Positions 44,638 to 53,275 of a stretch of 64,000 nucleotides of DNA are shown piece after piece (positions within the stretch are counted from its first letter, which is position 1; each line of letters opens with the position of its first letter). The DNA is from Acetobacteraceae bacterium (GTDB lineage: Bacteria > Pseudomonadota > Alphaproteobacteria > Acetobacterales > Acetobacteraceae), in NCBI GenBank assembly GCA_947475245.1, contig CANJLW010000007.1, forward strand, positions 1 through 64,000. Direction: 5' to 3'. Under the pieces are notes generated by a model. That model saw only the letters and a program-made list of their open reading frames with translations. It made no database searches and was not told the DNA's origin. Made by a program: the position numbers and the translations under genes.

Positions 44638-45555
44638 TCAGGTCCCGACCAGCCCGTTGGCGAAGTCGCGCGCGTCGAACGGGCGCAGGTCGCCCGCTTT
44701 TTCGCCGACGCCGACCGCGTGCACCGGCAGGCCGAAGGTTTCCGCCAACGCGACCACGATGCCGCCTCGGGCGCTGCCGTCGAGCTTGGTTACAACCAGG
44801 CCCGAAACGTTGACCATTTCCTTGAAGACCTTGACCTGTTGCACCGCGTTCTGACCGGTGGTCGCGTCCAGGACCAACAGCACGGAATGCGGCACAGTCT
44901 CATCCTGCTTGCGCAGCACGCGGATCATCTTGCTCAGTTCGTCCATCAGCGCGGTCTTGTTTTGCAACCGGCCGGCGGTGTCGATCAGCAGCACGTCCGC
45001 GCCGGCTTCCCGCGCCTTGGTCAGCGCATCGAACGCCAGCCCGGCGGAATCGGCATTGGCGTTGCCCGACACGACGGTCGCGCCGGTGCGATCGCCCCAG
45101 ACCTGCAACTGTTCCACCGCCGCCGCGCGAAACGTGTCGCCCGCGGCCATGAAGACCTTCATGCCTTGCTCGCGATATTGCTGCGCCAACTTGCCGATCG
45201 TCGTTGTCTTACCCGTGCCGTTGACGCCGACCATCAGCACGACATGCGGCTTTTTCGCGCGGTCGATCACCAGCGGTTGCGCGACCGGCGTCAGAATGGC
45301 GGCGATTTCTTCCGCCAGCGCGGATTTGATCTCGACATCGGTGACTTCGGTGCCAAACCGGGTGCGCCTGAACGAGGCGATGACCCGTTCGGTGGCATCG
45401 ATGCCCAGATCGGCCGCGAGCAGCAAATCCTCCAACTCCTCCAACGCCGCGTCGTCGAGACGACGCTTCTTGAAGACGGCGGTGATGCTTTCGGTGATCT
45501 TCTGCGTGCTGCGGGACAGGCCTTCCTTAAGGCGCGTGAAAAATCCAAGAGCCAT
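44638..45555 (-). CDS. ftsY: Signal recognition particle receptor FtsY
   Basis: 305 residues with NG domains. P-loop VGVNGTGKTTTIGKLAQQY, AGDTFRAAAVEQL, DVLLIDTAGRLQNKTALMDEL, VLDATTGQNA and VTKLDGSARGG are all present. It docks SRP-ribosome complexes at the membrane. The short N-terminal region lacks the long acidic A-domain of some homologues. The start overlaps the mtaB stop by one base (TGATG). Confidence 0.95.
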   Translation of the reverse strand: MALGFFTRLKEGLSRSTQKITESITAVFKKRRLDDAALEELEDLLLAADLGIDATERVIASFRRTRFGTEVTDVEIKSALAEEIAAILTPVAQPLVIDRAKKPHVVLMVGVNGTGKTTTIGKLAQQYREQGMKVFMAAGDTFRAAAVEQLQVWGDRTGATVVSGNANADSAGLAFDALTKAREAGADVLLIDTAGRLQNKTALMDELSKMIRVLRKQDETVPHSVLLVLDATTGQNAVQQVKVFKEMVNVSGLVVTKLDGSARGGIVVALAETFGLPVHAVGVGEKAGDLRPFDARDFANGLVGT

Positions 45556-46784
45556 CAGGCTGCCTCCGCCAGCAACGCGTCATCGGTCGCCCCGGTTACA
45601 TGCGCGCGCAGCAATCGTCCAGGTTCGGTCCGCTCCGCCAACCGCACCGGCGCGAAATGTTCGGAGTGTCCGGTATCGGCGCTTTCGGTCAGCAACGCGA
45701 CGGTTTGGCCGATCTGGGCGTTCAGGAACGCGCGCGCCGCGGAGCGTCCGGCTTCGCGCAGCCGAGCGGCGCGTTCCTTGCGGAGGGGGACGGGCACGGC
45801 GGGCATGCGCGCGGCGGGTGTGCCGGGGCGCTCGCTATAGGGAAAGACGTGGACGAACGGGATGGCCGCTTCGGTGACGAATGCGAGTGTTTGGTCAAAC
45901 AGCGCATCGGTTTCGGTGGGGAAGCCGGCGATCAGATCGGCCCCGATGGCGATGCCCGGGCGCAGCGCGCGCGCGCGGGCGATCACTTCCAGGCCCTGCG
46001 TCCGCAGATGGCGACGCTTCATCCGCTTCAGGATCAGATCGCTGCCGGCCTGCATCGATAAGTGCAAATGCGGCATCAACCTTGGCTCCCGCTCGATCAA
46101 CTGCCACAGGTCGGCGTCGATGGCCGCCGGATCAAGCGAGGACAGCCGCAGGCGCGGTAAATCCGGCACCAGCGCGAGCAATCGGCGCGCCATTTGCCCC
46201 AAACTCGGCGCGCCCGGCAGGTCGGGGCCGTAAGAGGCGATATCGACGCCAGTCAGCACGACCTCTCGGTAGCCCGAGGCAACCAGGGCGCGCACCTGAT
46301 CGACGACGGCGCCGATCGGCACGCTGCGGTTCGGACCGCGTCCAAAGGGAATGATGCAGAACGTGCACCGATGATCGCACCCCTGCTGTACCTGCACGAA
46401 CGCCCGTGCTCGGCCTGCGAACTCAGTCACCAGATGCGCGGATGTTTCCCGTGCCGCCATGATGTCGGAGACGGCAGAACCGGCACCGGGCGCCCAGCTT
46501 TCGGGCTTGAGCTTGTCGTCGTTTCCCAGAACCCGCGTGACGTTCGGCAGGGATGACCAGGCGGCCGGATCGATCTGTGCGGCGCAGCCGGTGACGACGA
46601 TCTTCGCGTCGGGGCGTTCCCGCGCCAGACGTCGAATGGTCTGACGCGCCTGACGCTCCGCCTCCGCCGTGACGGCGCAGGTATTGACGATCACGGTATC
46701 GGTCAGTGCGGCGGCGTGGCCGCGCATCACTTCGCTTTCGTAGGTGTTCAGCCGGCAGCCGAAGGTGATCAGTTCGACGGTCAT
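45555..46784 (-). CDS. mtaB: tRNA (t6A37-C2)-methylthiotransferase MtaB
   Basis: 409 residues. UPF0004 domain ([41 protein letters not shown]), radical-SAM cluster [11 protein letters not shown] and a C-terminal TRAM-like segment. It converts t6A37 to ms2t6A37, so it acts on the product of the TsaD pathway encoded at 13585. Start at 46784 overlaps the dapF stop (ATGA). MtaB is preferred over MiaB by the short N-terminus and the N-x6-Q-type sequence. Confidence 0.9.
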   Translation of the reverse strand: MTVELITFGCRLNTYESEVMRGHAAALTDTVIVNTCAVTAEAERQARQTIRRLARERPDAKIVVTGCAAQIDPAAWSSLPNVTRVLGNDDKLKPESWAPGAGSAVSDIMAARETSAHLVTEFAGRARAFVQVQQGCDHRCTFCIIPFGRGPNRSVPIGAVVDQVRALVASGYREVVLTGVDIASYGPDLPGAPSLGQMARRLLALVPDLPRLRLSSLDPAAIDADLWQLIEREPRLMPHLHLSMQAGSDLILKRMKRRHLRTQGLEVIARARALRPGIAIGADLIAGFPTETDALFDQTLAFVTEAAIPFVHVFPYSERPGTPAARMPAVPVPLRKERAARLREAGRSAARAFLNAQIGQTVALLTESADTGHSEHFAPVRLAERTEPGRLLRAHVTGATDDALLAEAA

Positions 46785-47611
46785 GGCGGGAAGGCGGACA
46801 GGTCGATGTCGCCGGTAAAGGCGGTGGCGACCGGCCCGGTCATCAGCACGTGGCCGTCTTCGCGCCAGGTCATGTCCAGCGCGCCGCCGTCGACGAGCAC
46901 CGTCGCCGATCGTCCGGTCAGGCCCCGGCGATGCGCGTTGACGATGGTCGCGCAGGCCCCGGAACCGCATGCCAGGGTCAGGCCCGCGCCGCGTTCCCAT
47001 ACCCGCAGGCGAATGCGGTCGGGGGACAGGATTTGCGCGAAGCCGATATTGGCGCGTTGCGGGAAGATCGGATCGTGCTCCAACACCGGGCCGATCGCCT
47101 CGATCGGCGTGGCGTCGATATCGTCGACGAAGAATGTGGCGTGCGGGTTGCCCATGCTTGCCGCCGCCGGATCGGACACCGGGCCCACGGCCAGGTCGAG
47201 GTGCAGAGTATCCATGGCCCGCGCCAGTGGCACATCGGCCCAATCCAACCGCACGGCACCCATGTCGACCTGCACCCGTCCGTCCCCCAGCGCGGTGGCG
47301 TGCAGGTTGCCGGCCACCGTGCGGATGATCTGATCGGCGCGCCCCGTCTGTTGCGTCAGCAACGAGGCCACGCAGCGGGTTGCGTTGCCGCATGCCCCGG
47401 CTTCCGACCCGTCCGGGTTGCGAATACGCATGAAGGCATCCGCACCGTCGAAGCCGGGTTCGATTGTGATGAACTGGTCGCAGCCGATGCCGGTATGGCG
47501 GTCGGCGATCGCCGCCGCTTTGGTCGGTGTGAAGCCGAACGATGCCACGCGTTCGTCGAACACGACGAAATCGTTGCCGCAGCCGTGCATTTTCAGAAAG
47601 CGCGCGATCAT
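46781..47611 (-). CDS. dapF: Diaminopimelate epimerase
   Basis: 276 residues with both catalytic Cys: [11 protein letters not shown] and [10 protein letters not shown]. The start reads [13 protein letters not shown] and [10 protein letters not shown] is in the middle. It makes meso-diaminopimelate for lysine and peptidoglycan. It is first in the dapF-mtaB-ftsY operon. Confidence 0.95.
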   Translation of the reverse strand: MIARFLKMHGCGNDFVVFDERVASFGFTPTKAAAIADRHTGIGCDQFITIEPGFDGADAFMRIRNPDGSEAGACGNATRCVASLLTQQTGRADQIIRTVAGNLHATALGDGRVQVDMGAVRLDWADVPLARAMDTLHLDLAVGPVSDPAAASMGNPHATFFVDDIDATPIEAIGPVLEHDPIFPQRANIGFAQILSPDRIRLRVWERGAGLTLACGSGACATIVNAHRRGLTGRSATVLVDGGALDMTWREDGHVLMTGPVATAFTGDIDLSAFPP

Positions 47612-47691
47612 CCGGCGACATATAGAGCGACAGGACCGCCCGCGCCATGCGTGCGAGTCCCAATCTAACGGTTTAACTGATCGAAATGGGG

Positions 47692-47719
47692 TTGGTATGG
47701 GCTAAAGGCCGTGTTATAG
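47692..47719 (+). promoter_or_regulatory. Possible sigma-70 promoter of rpsU
   Basis: TTGGTA (47692-47697), 16 bases, then TTATAG (47714-47719), about 90 nt before the rpsU start in the gap between divergent genes. Match to consensus is moderate. Confidence 0.35.
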
Positions 47720-47809
47720 GCCCAGCCCCCGCGCCGGAATGGTCCGACAGCGGGGATGTCGTGCGCGCCCCGGATGGCGGTGGCGTTTAGCAAAGGAGCA
47801 GGCGGCCAA

Positions 47810-48013
47810 GTGCAAGTCCTCGTGCGTGACAACAATGTCGATCAAGCGCTGAAGGCGCTCAAGAAGAAGATGCAGCGCGAAGGTATTTTCCGCGAGATGA
47901 AGCTGCGTCGTCATTATGAAAAGCCGTCCGAGCGACGCGCCCGCGAAGCCGCCGAGGCTGTTCGCCGCGCCCGTAAGCTTGAGCGCAAGCGTCTGGAACG
48001 CGAAGGGTTCTAA
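47810..48013 (+). CDS. rpsU: 30S ribosomal protein S21
   Basis: 67 residues with the S21 signature [20 protein letters not shown] followed by [20 protein letters not shown] and a basic Arg/Lys tail. GTG start at 47810; AAAGGAG lies about 11 bases ahead. An earlier in-frame ATG would add 18 residues absent from S21 proteins. Single-gene transcript. Confidence 0.95.
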   Translation: MQVLVRDNNVDQALKALKKKMQREGIFREMKLRRHYEKPSERRAREAAEAVRRARKLERKRLEREGF

Positions 48014-48127
48014 CCCACTCCCTGCGTTTCGCGGGGCTTACCCATTCGTACCGCCGTGGTCTGAGCATAACAGCTCGGACCCTCGTGCCTGTACGCTCGT
48101 CTTGCCGATAACCGATGCACCCGCTAA

Positions 48128-48152
48128 TGGTTCGATTGGACTGATCGAACCA
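48128..48152. promoter_or_regulatory. Inverted-repeat operator of the MocR gene
   Basis: TGGTTCGAT (48128-48136) and ATCGAACCA (48144-48152) are perfect 9-bp arms around seven bases, ending 12 nt before the regulator's start codon. Position fits autoregulation by the MocR protein. Confidence 0.6.
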
Positions 48153-48163
48153 AGCAGGTAGTC

Positions 48164-49594
48164 GTGTTATCTCCAGACCAAACACGTCAGCACTCCGTCT
48201 TTGAACGGCTGCGGCAGGGAATCCTGACCGGAAGCCTGCCGGCCGGAGCGCGACTGCCGCCAACACGCGCATTGGCCGGCGAACTCAGCGTCGCGCGTCA
48301 AACCGTCGTGTTGGCGTACGAACGGCTGGCAGCCGAAGGATACGTGCGCGCGCGCATCGGCAGCGGAACCTACGTCGCCGCCGATCTGCCCGACGCCACG
48401 CCATCGCCCGGCCCGCCATCCGCAATCGCCGCCAGTGCCCTGTCCGCGCGCGGCGCCGCCTTGGCCGCGATCCCCGTCAGCGCCGCGTCCCGAGACGCCG
48501 GCAGCGGCCTGTTGCTGGCCGGTGGCTTGCCGGCGCCCGATCTGTTCCCCGCCCAGGCCTGGGCACGCTGCGCGGCGCGCATCCTCAACCCCCTCTCCGG
48601 CGAACTCGCCAGCTATCCGCCGCCTCAGGGCCTGATGGTCCTGCGGGAGCAGATTGCCGCCCATCTTGCGGCGACGCGTGGGCTGATCGCCGATCCCGCC
48701 TGCATCGTCGTAACCGCCGGCACGCAACAGGCGCTGCGGACCGCCGCCGAATTGTTGTTGGACCCCGGCGATGTCGTGTGGGTCGAAGATCCCGGCTATA
48801 TCGCTGGGCGAGGCGCCTTGCTGTCCGCCGGTGCCCGCCCGGTTCCCGTGCCCAGTGACGGAGACGGCATCGACGTCGCCGCCGGGATTCAACTCGCCCC
48901 GACCGCTCGGCTTGCACTCGTCGCGCCGTCCCACGCGACCCCGGTCGGCGGTGCCTTGCCCATCGGGCGGCGTCTCGCGCTGTTGGAATGGGCCGGACGC
49001 GCCAATGCCTGGGTTTTGGAGGACGACTGCGACTCCGAATTCCGGTGGGAGGGCAAGCCCTTGCCGCCGCTGGCGACGCTCGATCGATCGGGACGGGTGA
49101 TTTACTGCGGCACGTTCAGCAAGACTCTGGCACCGGCGTTGCGGTTGGGTTTTGCGGTAGTGCCGGCACCGCTGATTCCGGCTTTCGTGCGGCTGCGCAC
49201 GTTGATGGATCGCGGGACGGATGCGCTGGGTCAGGCGACCTTGGCGGAATTCATGCGGCAGGGTTTGTTGGGGCCGCATATCCGGCGGATGCGCACGGAA
49301 TATGCGCACCGGAGGGAGGCCGTGTTGCAGGCCATGGCGAAACACACGGCGTCGGCGATCCCGCTGGCTGCACCAGGTGGGCTGCACATGACGGTTCGCT
49401 TGCGGGATGGAATGGATGAGGCCGGATGCGTGGCCGCCTGCCGATCGCGCGGCTTAGGCGTGTCGCCGCTACGGGCGTACTACGCGGGCACGCCCAGAAT
49501 GACCGGGTTGGTTGTCGGCTTCGCGGGGACGCCGACCGCCCTGGCGGCGGATACGGCCAAGCGGTTGGAAGCGGCCATACAGGCCGCTTCGTAG
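48164..49594 (+). CDS. MocR-type PLP-dependent regulator (GntR HTH + aminotransferase fold)
   Basis: 476 residues. An N-terminal GntR winged helix (about 8-75: VFERLRQGILTGSLPAGARL, PPTRALAGELSVARQTVVLA) is linked to a class I aminotransferase-like domain with LEDDCDSEFRW and the PLP-binding Lys in YCGTFSKTLAPALRLG. GTG start. It regulates genes in response to PLP or an amine/amino acid ligand. No divergent target gene is present, so besides itself its targets are elsewhere or unknown. Confidence 0.85.
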   Translation: MLSPDQTRQHSVFERLRQGILTGSLPAGARLPPTRALAGELSVARQTVVLAYERLAAEGYVRARIGSGTYVAADLPDATPSPGPPSAIAASALSARGAALAAIPVSAASRDAGSGLLLAGGLPAPDLFPAQAWARCAARILNPLSGELASYPPPQGLMVLREQIAAHLAATRGLIADPACIVVTAGTQQALRTAAELLLDPGDVVWVEDPGYIAGRGALLSAGARPVPVPSDGDGIDVAAGIQLAPTARLALVAPSHATPVGGALPIGRRLALLEWAGRANAWVLEDDCDSEFRWEGKPLPPLATLDRSGRVIYCGTFSKTLAPALRLGFAVVPAPLIPAFVRLRTLMDRGTDALGQATLAEFMRQGLLGPHIRRMRTEYAHRREAVLQAMAKHTASAIPLAAPGGLHMTVRLRDGMDEAGCVAACRSRGLGVSPLRAYYAGTPRMTGLVVGFAGTPTALAADTAKRLEAAIQAAS

Positions 49595-49595
49595 C

Positions 49596-49901
49596 TTATG
49601 CCGCGACTTTGGCTGCCTTTTTCTCGGCTGCCTTTTCGATGCGGCGCTTCAGGTCGCGACCTTCTTGCGTCAGCTTCGAATTCGGCGTGCCGAGCAGGAA
49701 GGCGTCGATGCCGCCGTTGTGTTCGACGGTGCGGATGCCGCGCGTGCAGAGACGCATGCGAACGGACTCCCCGAGCACATCGGACAGCAACGACGTGACC
49801 TGCAGGTTGGGCAGGAAGCGGCGACGGGTCTTGTTGTTGGCGTGGCTGACGTTGTTGCCACTCAACACGCCTTTGCCCGTAATCTCACAGCGGCGCGACA
49901 T
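49596..49901 (-). CDS. rpmB: 50S ribosomal protein L28
   Basis: 101 residues: [34 protein letters not shown] and [20 protein letters not shown] are L28 signatures, with a Lys/Ala-rich tail. Its stop is 1 nt from the convergent MocR gene stop. No L33 gene is adjacent. Confidence 0.95.
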   Translation of the reverse strand: MSRRCEITGKGVLSGNNVSHANNKTRRRFLPNLQVTSLLSDVLGESVRMRLCTRGIRTVEHNGGIDAFLLGTPNSKLTQEGRDLKRRIEKAAEKKAAKVAA

Positions 49902-50078
49902 CGTAAAAAATCCCTAAGCACACTTGCGCAGGATGGAACAAAGTAGGGCCTCGAAACACGCAGCCGGCGCAAGTCTGCTTATGTCTCGTTCTCACGCAAA
50001 CCTCGGGTGGCTTGCATCAGGTCCGCTTTGGAAGGCGCGGGTTATGGCGGCAGTGACGCCCGGCGTCAAGCGACAGAG

Positions 50079-51260
50079 TCAGACTCCAACGATTCCATCC
50101 GCCACGAGGCGATCGATATCCGGCTGCCCATAGCCGTGTTCGCGCAGAATCGCCGCGCTGTGTTCGCCCTTGCCTGGCGCGATGGCGCGGGGATGCCCGT
50201 CTTCGAACGGCGGAAGGCCGATCAGGTTGGGCAGGGGAATGGGTTGCGGTACCTTCGGATGGTTGGTCCAGGCCACCGCTCCGCTTTCCGACACGTGCGG
50301 CTGCTTCAGGAATTCGGTGTAGCTGTTCAGCGCTTCGTGCATCACCCGATGCGCGGTAAGCTTCGCCGACCAGGCGGCGGTGGGGGCGGAGGCCAGGAGC
50401 GGTCGCAGTACCGCGTCCATCTCGTCCTTATGGGCTTCCCGCCCCTCCGGCGTGCGCAGACGTTCGTCCGTCGCGAAGGCAGTCAGATCGAGCGCCTTGC
50501 AGTAGGCCTCCCACTCAAACAACCTGACCACGGTGACCGACAACCAGCCGTCGGCGGTGCGATAGATGCCGCTTGGCGGGACGGTGGGGCGCGCGGCGCC
50601 GCCATCCAGATAGGATCCCATCATGCGGATCACCTGCAAGCCGGCGCCGGCCTGCATCAGACTGGCCTCGATATGGCGGCCCTTCGTTTCGTGGACCCGC
50701 GCGTGAATGGCGGCGGATACGGCGGTAAACGCGAACAGGCCCGTGCTCATGTCGATGGAAATGATGGGGATGCGGTGCGGGATGCCGTCCTCGCCCTTAT
50801 TTTCCGCCATCAGGCCGGTATAGGCCTGTAACACTGGGTCCATCGCCGGCCGTTCCGACAGCGGCCCCTTCAGACCGAAGCCGGAGACCGAGACATAAAG
50901 GATGCGAGGCTCACGCGCCGAAACGGTGTCGTAGCCGTAGCCGAGGCGATCGATCACGCCGGGTCGGAAGCCTTGCAGGAACACATCCGCGCCGTCGATC
51001 AGCCGCCACAGGACATCGCGGCCGGCCTGGTGCTTAAGGTCGAGCGCGATGGAGCGTTTGCCGATGTTGGCCGGGATGGAATAGGCGGTCTGGTCGTCGT
51101 AGCGGGTGCCGAGAGTGCGGCTCCAATCCCCGGTGTCGATCGGTTCGACCTTGATGACGTTCGCGCCGTACTGGCCGAGGAGCATGGCGCAATAGGGTCC
51201 GGCGACGCCTTGGCTGAGGTCGATCACTTTCAGTCCGGCATAGGGCGTCTCGTAGCTCAT
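50079..51260 (-). CDS. CaiB/BaiF (family III) CoA transferase, second copy
   Basis: 393 residues from MSYETPYAGLKVIDLSQGVAG, with PYCAMLLGQYGANVIKVEP, DVFLQGFRPGVIDRLGYGY, YVSVSGFGLKGPLSERPAMDPVLQAYTG (catalytic-type Asp in AMDP) and the SIDMSTGLFAF segment. Start at 51260 has AGGAAACG ahead; the longer frame adds no conserved residues. The divergent neighbour is a small monooxygenase gene. Substrate unknown. Confidence 0.85.
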   Translation of the reverse strand: MSYETPYAGLKVIDLSQGVAGPYCAMLLGQYGANVIKVEPIDTGDWSRTLGTRYDDQTAYSIPANIGKRSIALDLKHQAGRDVLWRLIDGADVFLQGFRPGVIDRLGYGYDTVSAREPRILYVSVSGFGLKGPLSERPAMDPVLQAYTGLMAENKGEDGIPHRIPIISIDMSTGLFAFTAVSAAIHARVHETKGRHIEASLMQAGAGLQVIRMMGSYLDGGAARPTVPPSGIYRTADGWLSVTVVRLFEWEAYCKALDLTAFATDERLRTPEGREAHKDEMDAVLRPLLASAPTAAWSAKLTAHRVMHEALNSYTEFLKQPHVSESGAVAWTNHPKVPQPIPLPNLIGLPPFEDGHPRAIAPGKGEHSAAILREHGYGQPDIDRLVADGIVGV

Positions 51261-51342
51261 GGCTTCGTTTCCTGATTCTTTTCGGGCATCATAAAACGCG
51301 GCGCGCGGAAAGTGCGCAAGCCAACCAAGGAGCAGACAGACA

Positions 51343-51642
51343 ATGATCCACGTTCTCGCGATCATCACCGCCAAGCCCGGCATGCGGGCGCAGATTCTGG
51401 AGGCGTTTCACGCCAACATCCCGGCCGTGTTGGCCGAAGACGGCTGCATCGAATACGGACCGGTCGTCGACACCGCGAGTTCGCCCGCGAAGTTCGGCGA
51501 CGATACGTTCGTTGTCGTGGAAAAGTGGGCGAGCGCCGACCACCTGAAGGCGCATGCCGCATCGCCGCACATGGCCGCTTACGGCGCGAAGACGCGGGAG
51601 ATGGTGGCGTCGCGCACGATCCACATCATGCAGAACGGCTGA
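51343..51642 (+). CDS. ABM-domain putative quinol monooxygenase
   Basis: 99 residues, ferredoxin-like antibiotic biosynthesis monooxygenase (ABM) fold: MIHVLAIITAKPGMRAQILE, GCIEYGPVVDTA, FVVVEKWASADHLKAHAASP HM. This size and pattern match YgiN-type quinol monooxygenases, which use no cofactor. It stands alone, with convergent ferredoxin-like gene downstream. Confidence 0.8.
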   Translation: MIHVLAIITAKPGMRAQILEAFHANIPAVLAEDGCIEYGPVVDTASSPAKFGDDTFVVVEKWASADHLKAHAASPHMAAYGAKTREMVASRTIHIMQNG

Positions 51643-51686
51643 TTGGACCAAGGCGGCGTGGTCCCAACCGCGCCGCCCTGACTTTG

Positions 51687-51977
51687 CTACTTCCGCCCGC
51701 GGCCGAGCCAGATCACTTCGACGTCGGAGCATGGTTTGGCACGACAGGCCAGTATCTTGCCTTCGGCCTTTTGCGCGGCGCTGAGCGCCCCGTCGCCATG
51801 GGGCAGCATCGACACCTCCCCTGATTTCAGTTCGGAGATGCAGGCGGCGCAATTGCCGCTGGCGCAGATATACGGGTAGTCGATTCCGGCGGCGACCGCG
51901 GCATGCAGGATCGGCCGATCCGGCGAACATTCGATCGTCTGACCGGTATTGGCGATGGTGACGCGATGGGTCATCAC
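51687..51977 (-). CDS. 2Fe-2S ferredoxin-type protein
   Basis: 96 residues, plant-type ferredoxin fold. Cluster ligands are in YICASGNCAACISELKSG (C-x4-C-x2-C) and the distal Cys in ILACRAKP. As a standalone electron carrier it probably serves an oxygenase or reductase not in this window. Its start overlaps the stop of the cupin-type gene (ATGA), so the two are coupled. Confidence 0.85.
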   Translation of the reverse strand: MMTHRVTIANTGQTIECSPDRPILHAAVAAGIDYPYICASGNCAACISELKSGEVSMLPHGDGALSAAQKAEGKILACRAKPCSDVEVIWLGRGRK

Positions 51978-52549
51978 GCGGCCTCCGCCGGGCGGCGTGA
52001 CGGCGAAGCCCGCATCGTGCCGAATTCGGGATGGAACCAGACGACGGAGGGGAAGCGGATCAGCGCATAGCCGTAAAGCGCGAGGCCCCAGGACGGCTCG
52101 TCGCCCACGACGAGCGTGTCGTGGATGGCATGTTCGGTCATATACATGCCGCTGCCGGGTTCGACCATGACCTCATTGATCGCCTCGACGCCGGTCTCCC
52201 CCACCCGACGAAAGAACCGGTTGAGTTCGCGACCGGATATGGCGGCGTTGACGCACCAGATGCCGTGATCGTGCGGCGCGGCTTCTTTGCCGGGCATGTT
52301 GATGGTCAGGTAAAGCCCCATCCCGTCGCCGTCTTCAAGCTCCAACGGATGATTGCGTCCGCCGCCGTCGGGCAGCGCGAAGTCGCCGCGGGGAAATAAT
52401 GCTTCGCCCCGACCGGCCAGCGCGACCAACAGGTCCCGGATTTTCCCGAGCGCGGCGTCGGTCGGTCCCTCGGCATCCACGATCGCACGGGCGGCGCGAA
52501 CCAGGTCCTGACAGGCTTTGCCGCGATCGGCGGCGATGCCGGTATTCAT
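51974..52549 (-). CDS. Cupin-type metal-dependent protein (cysteine dioxygenase-like)
   Basis: 191 residues, double-stranded beta-helix. The metal motif is in KEAAPHDHGIWCVNAAISG (HxH and downstream), with a second His in MTEHAIHDTLVVGD. This matches the predicted metal-dependent DSBH enzymes related to cysteine dioxygenase. First gene of a two-gene operon with the ferredoxin. Substrate unknown; a thiol or carboxylate dioxygenase is a guess. Confidence 0.7.
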   Translation of the reverse strand: MNTGIAADRGKACQDLVRAARAIVDAEGPTDAALGKIRDLLVALAGRGEALFPRGDFALPDGGGRNHPLELEDGDGMGLYLTINMPGKEAAPHDHGIWCVNAAISGRELNRFFRRVGETGVEAINEVMVEPGSGMYMTEHAIHDTLVVGDEPSWGLALYGYALIRFPSVVWFHPEFGTMRASPSRRPAEAA

Positions 52550-52621
52550 GTGTTTGGCTTCCTTGCGATCTTATGCCCGACCGACCCTACGCAATGCGGC
52601 CCGCGCGCGACAGGGGGCGCG

Positions 52622-53131
52622 TTATTGCAGGCTCACGCGCCACTGTTGTTCCTCGGCGGCACTGCAATCCGCCATGCGGACGCGGCTGGGCTTGTCGTTT
52701 TCGTTAAGCTGCAGGCATGCGGTGGCGCCAGTGAATTTCGAGCGCAACTGCGCCAGCCCATCGGGGCCGACCAGCGTGATCGCCCACATCTGACCGGTGT
52801 AATTGCCGCACGGGGCCATCACCACCTTGTCTTTGGTCGCGTCGTTGACGACGTCGAGGCATTTGGCCTCTCCGGTGAATTGCGTCCGCAGGCGGACATA
52901 TGCCTCCCGCAGGTTGCCTATTGGTTCATAGGTCCAGAACTGACCTGCGTATTTGCCGCATTTCGCGGCCGTCACTTTGTTTTTCGCGGCGTCGTTCACG
53001 ATATCGAGACAAAATCCCGTACCGGCCAAAGCCTCAATTTTATAGGTGATATCGCCCGCCGCCTCGGCGCGCGCGATCGGCCAGATCAGAATCGCCGCCA
53101 AAATGAAAGCGATGGCGATACACTTACGCAT
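52622..53131 (-). CDS. Exported ricin-type beta-trefoil lectin-like protein
   Basis: 169 residues with signal peptide (MRKCIAIAFILAAILIWPIA, cleavage near AEA). Three repeats each contain an xCLDxVND-type loop and a QxW end: GQFWTYE, GQMWAIT and EQQWRVS. That is a single ricin-B beta-trefoil with no attached catalytic domain. Cys pairs in each lobe suit the periplasm or exterior. Probably binds a glycan; the ligand is unknown. Confidence 0.8.
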   Translation of the reverse strand: MRKCIAIAFILAAILIWPIARAEAAGDITYKIEALAGTGFCLDIVNDAAKNKVTAAKCGKYAGQFWTYEPIGNLREAYVRLRTQFTGEAKCLDVVNDATKDKVVMAPCGNYTGQMWAITLVGPDGLAQLRSKFTGATACLQLNENDKPSRVRMADCSAAEEQQWRVSLQ

Positions 53132-53275
53132 GGGTCAGTCCCTTGTCCGTTGTTACCCAGGGTACCGGAATCGGACACCTCCACGGGGCGTGTCAACCTC
53201 ACCCCTTCGCGCACCCTTTGGCCGAACGCAGGAACCGGGCTACAGTCGCCCTAATCAAACAAACCGGAGGGAACC

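Noticed and set aside
48014-48060. Intrinsic terminator after rpsU
   Set aside because: Only a weak CCCTGCG-TTT-CGCGGGG pairing and no T-run.
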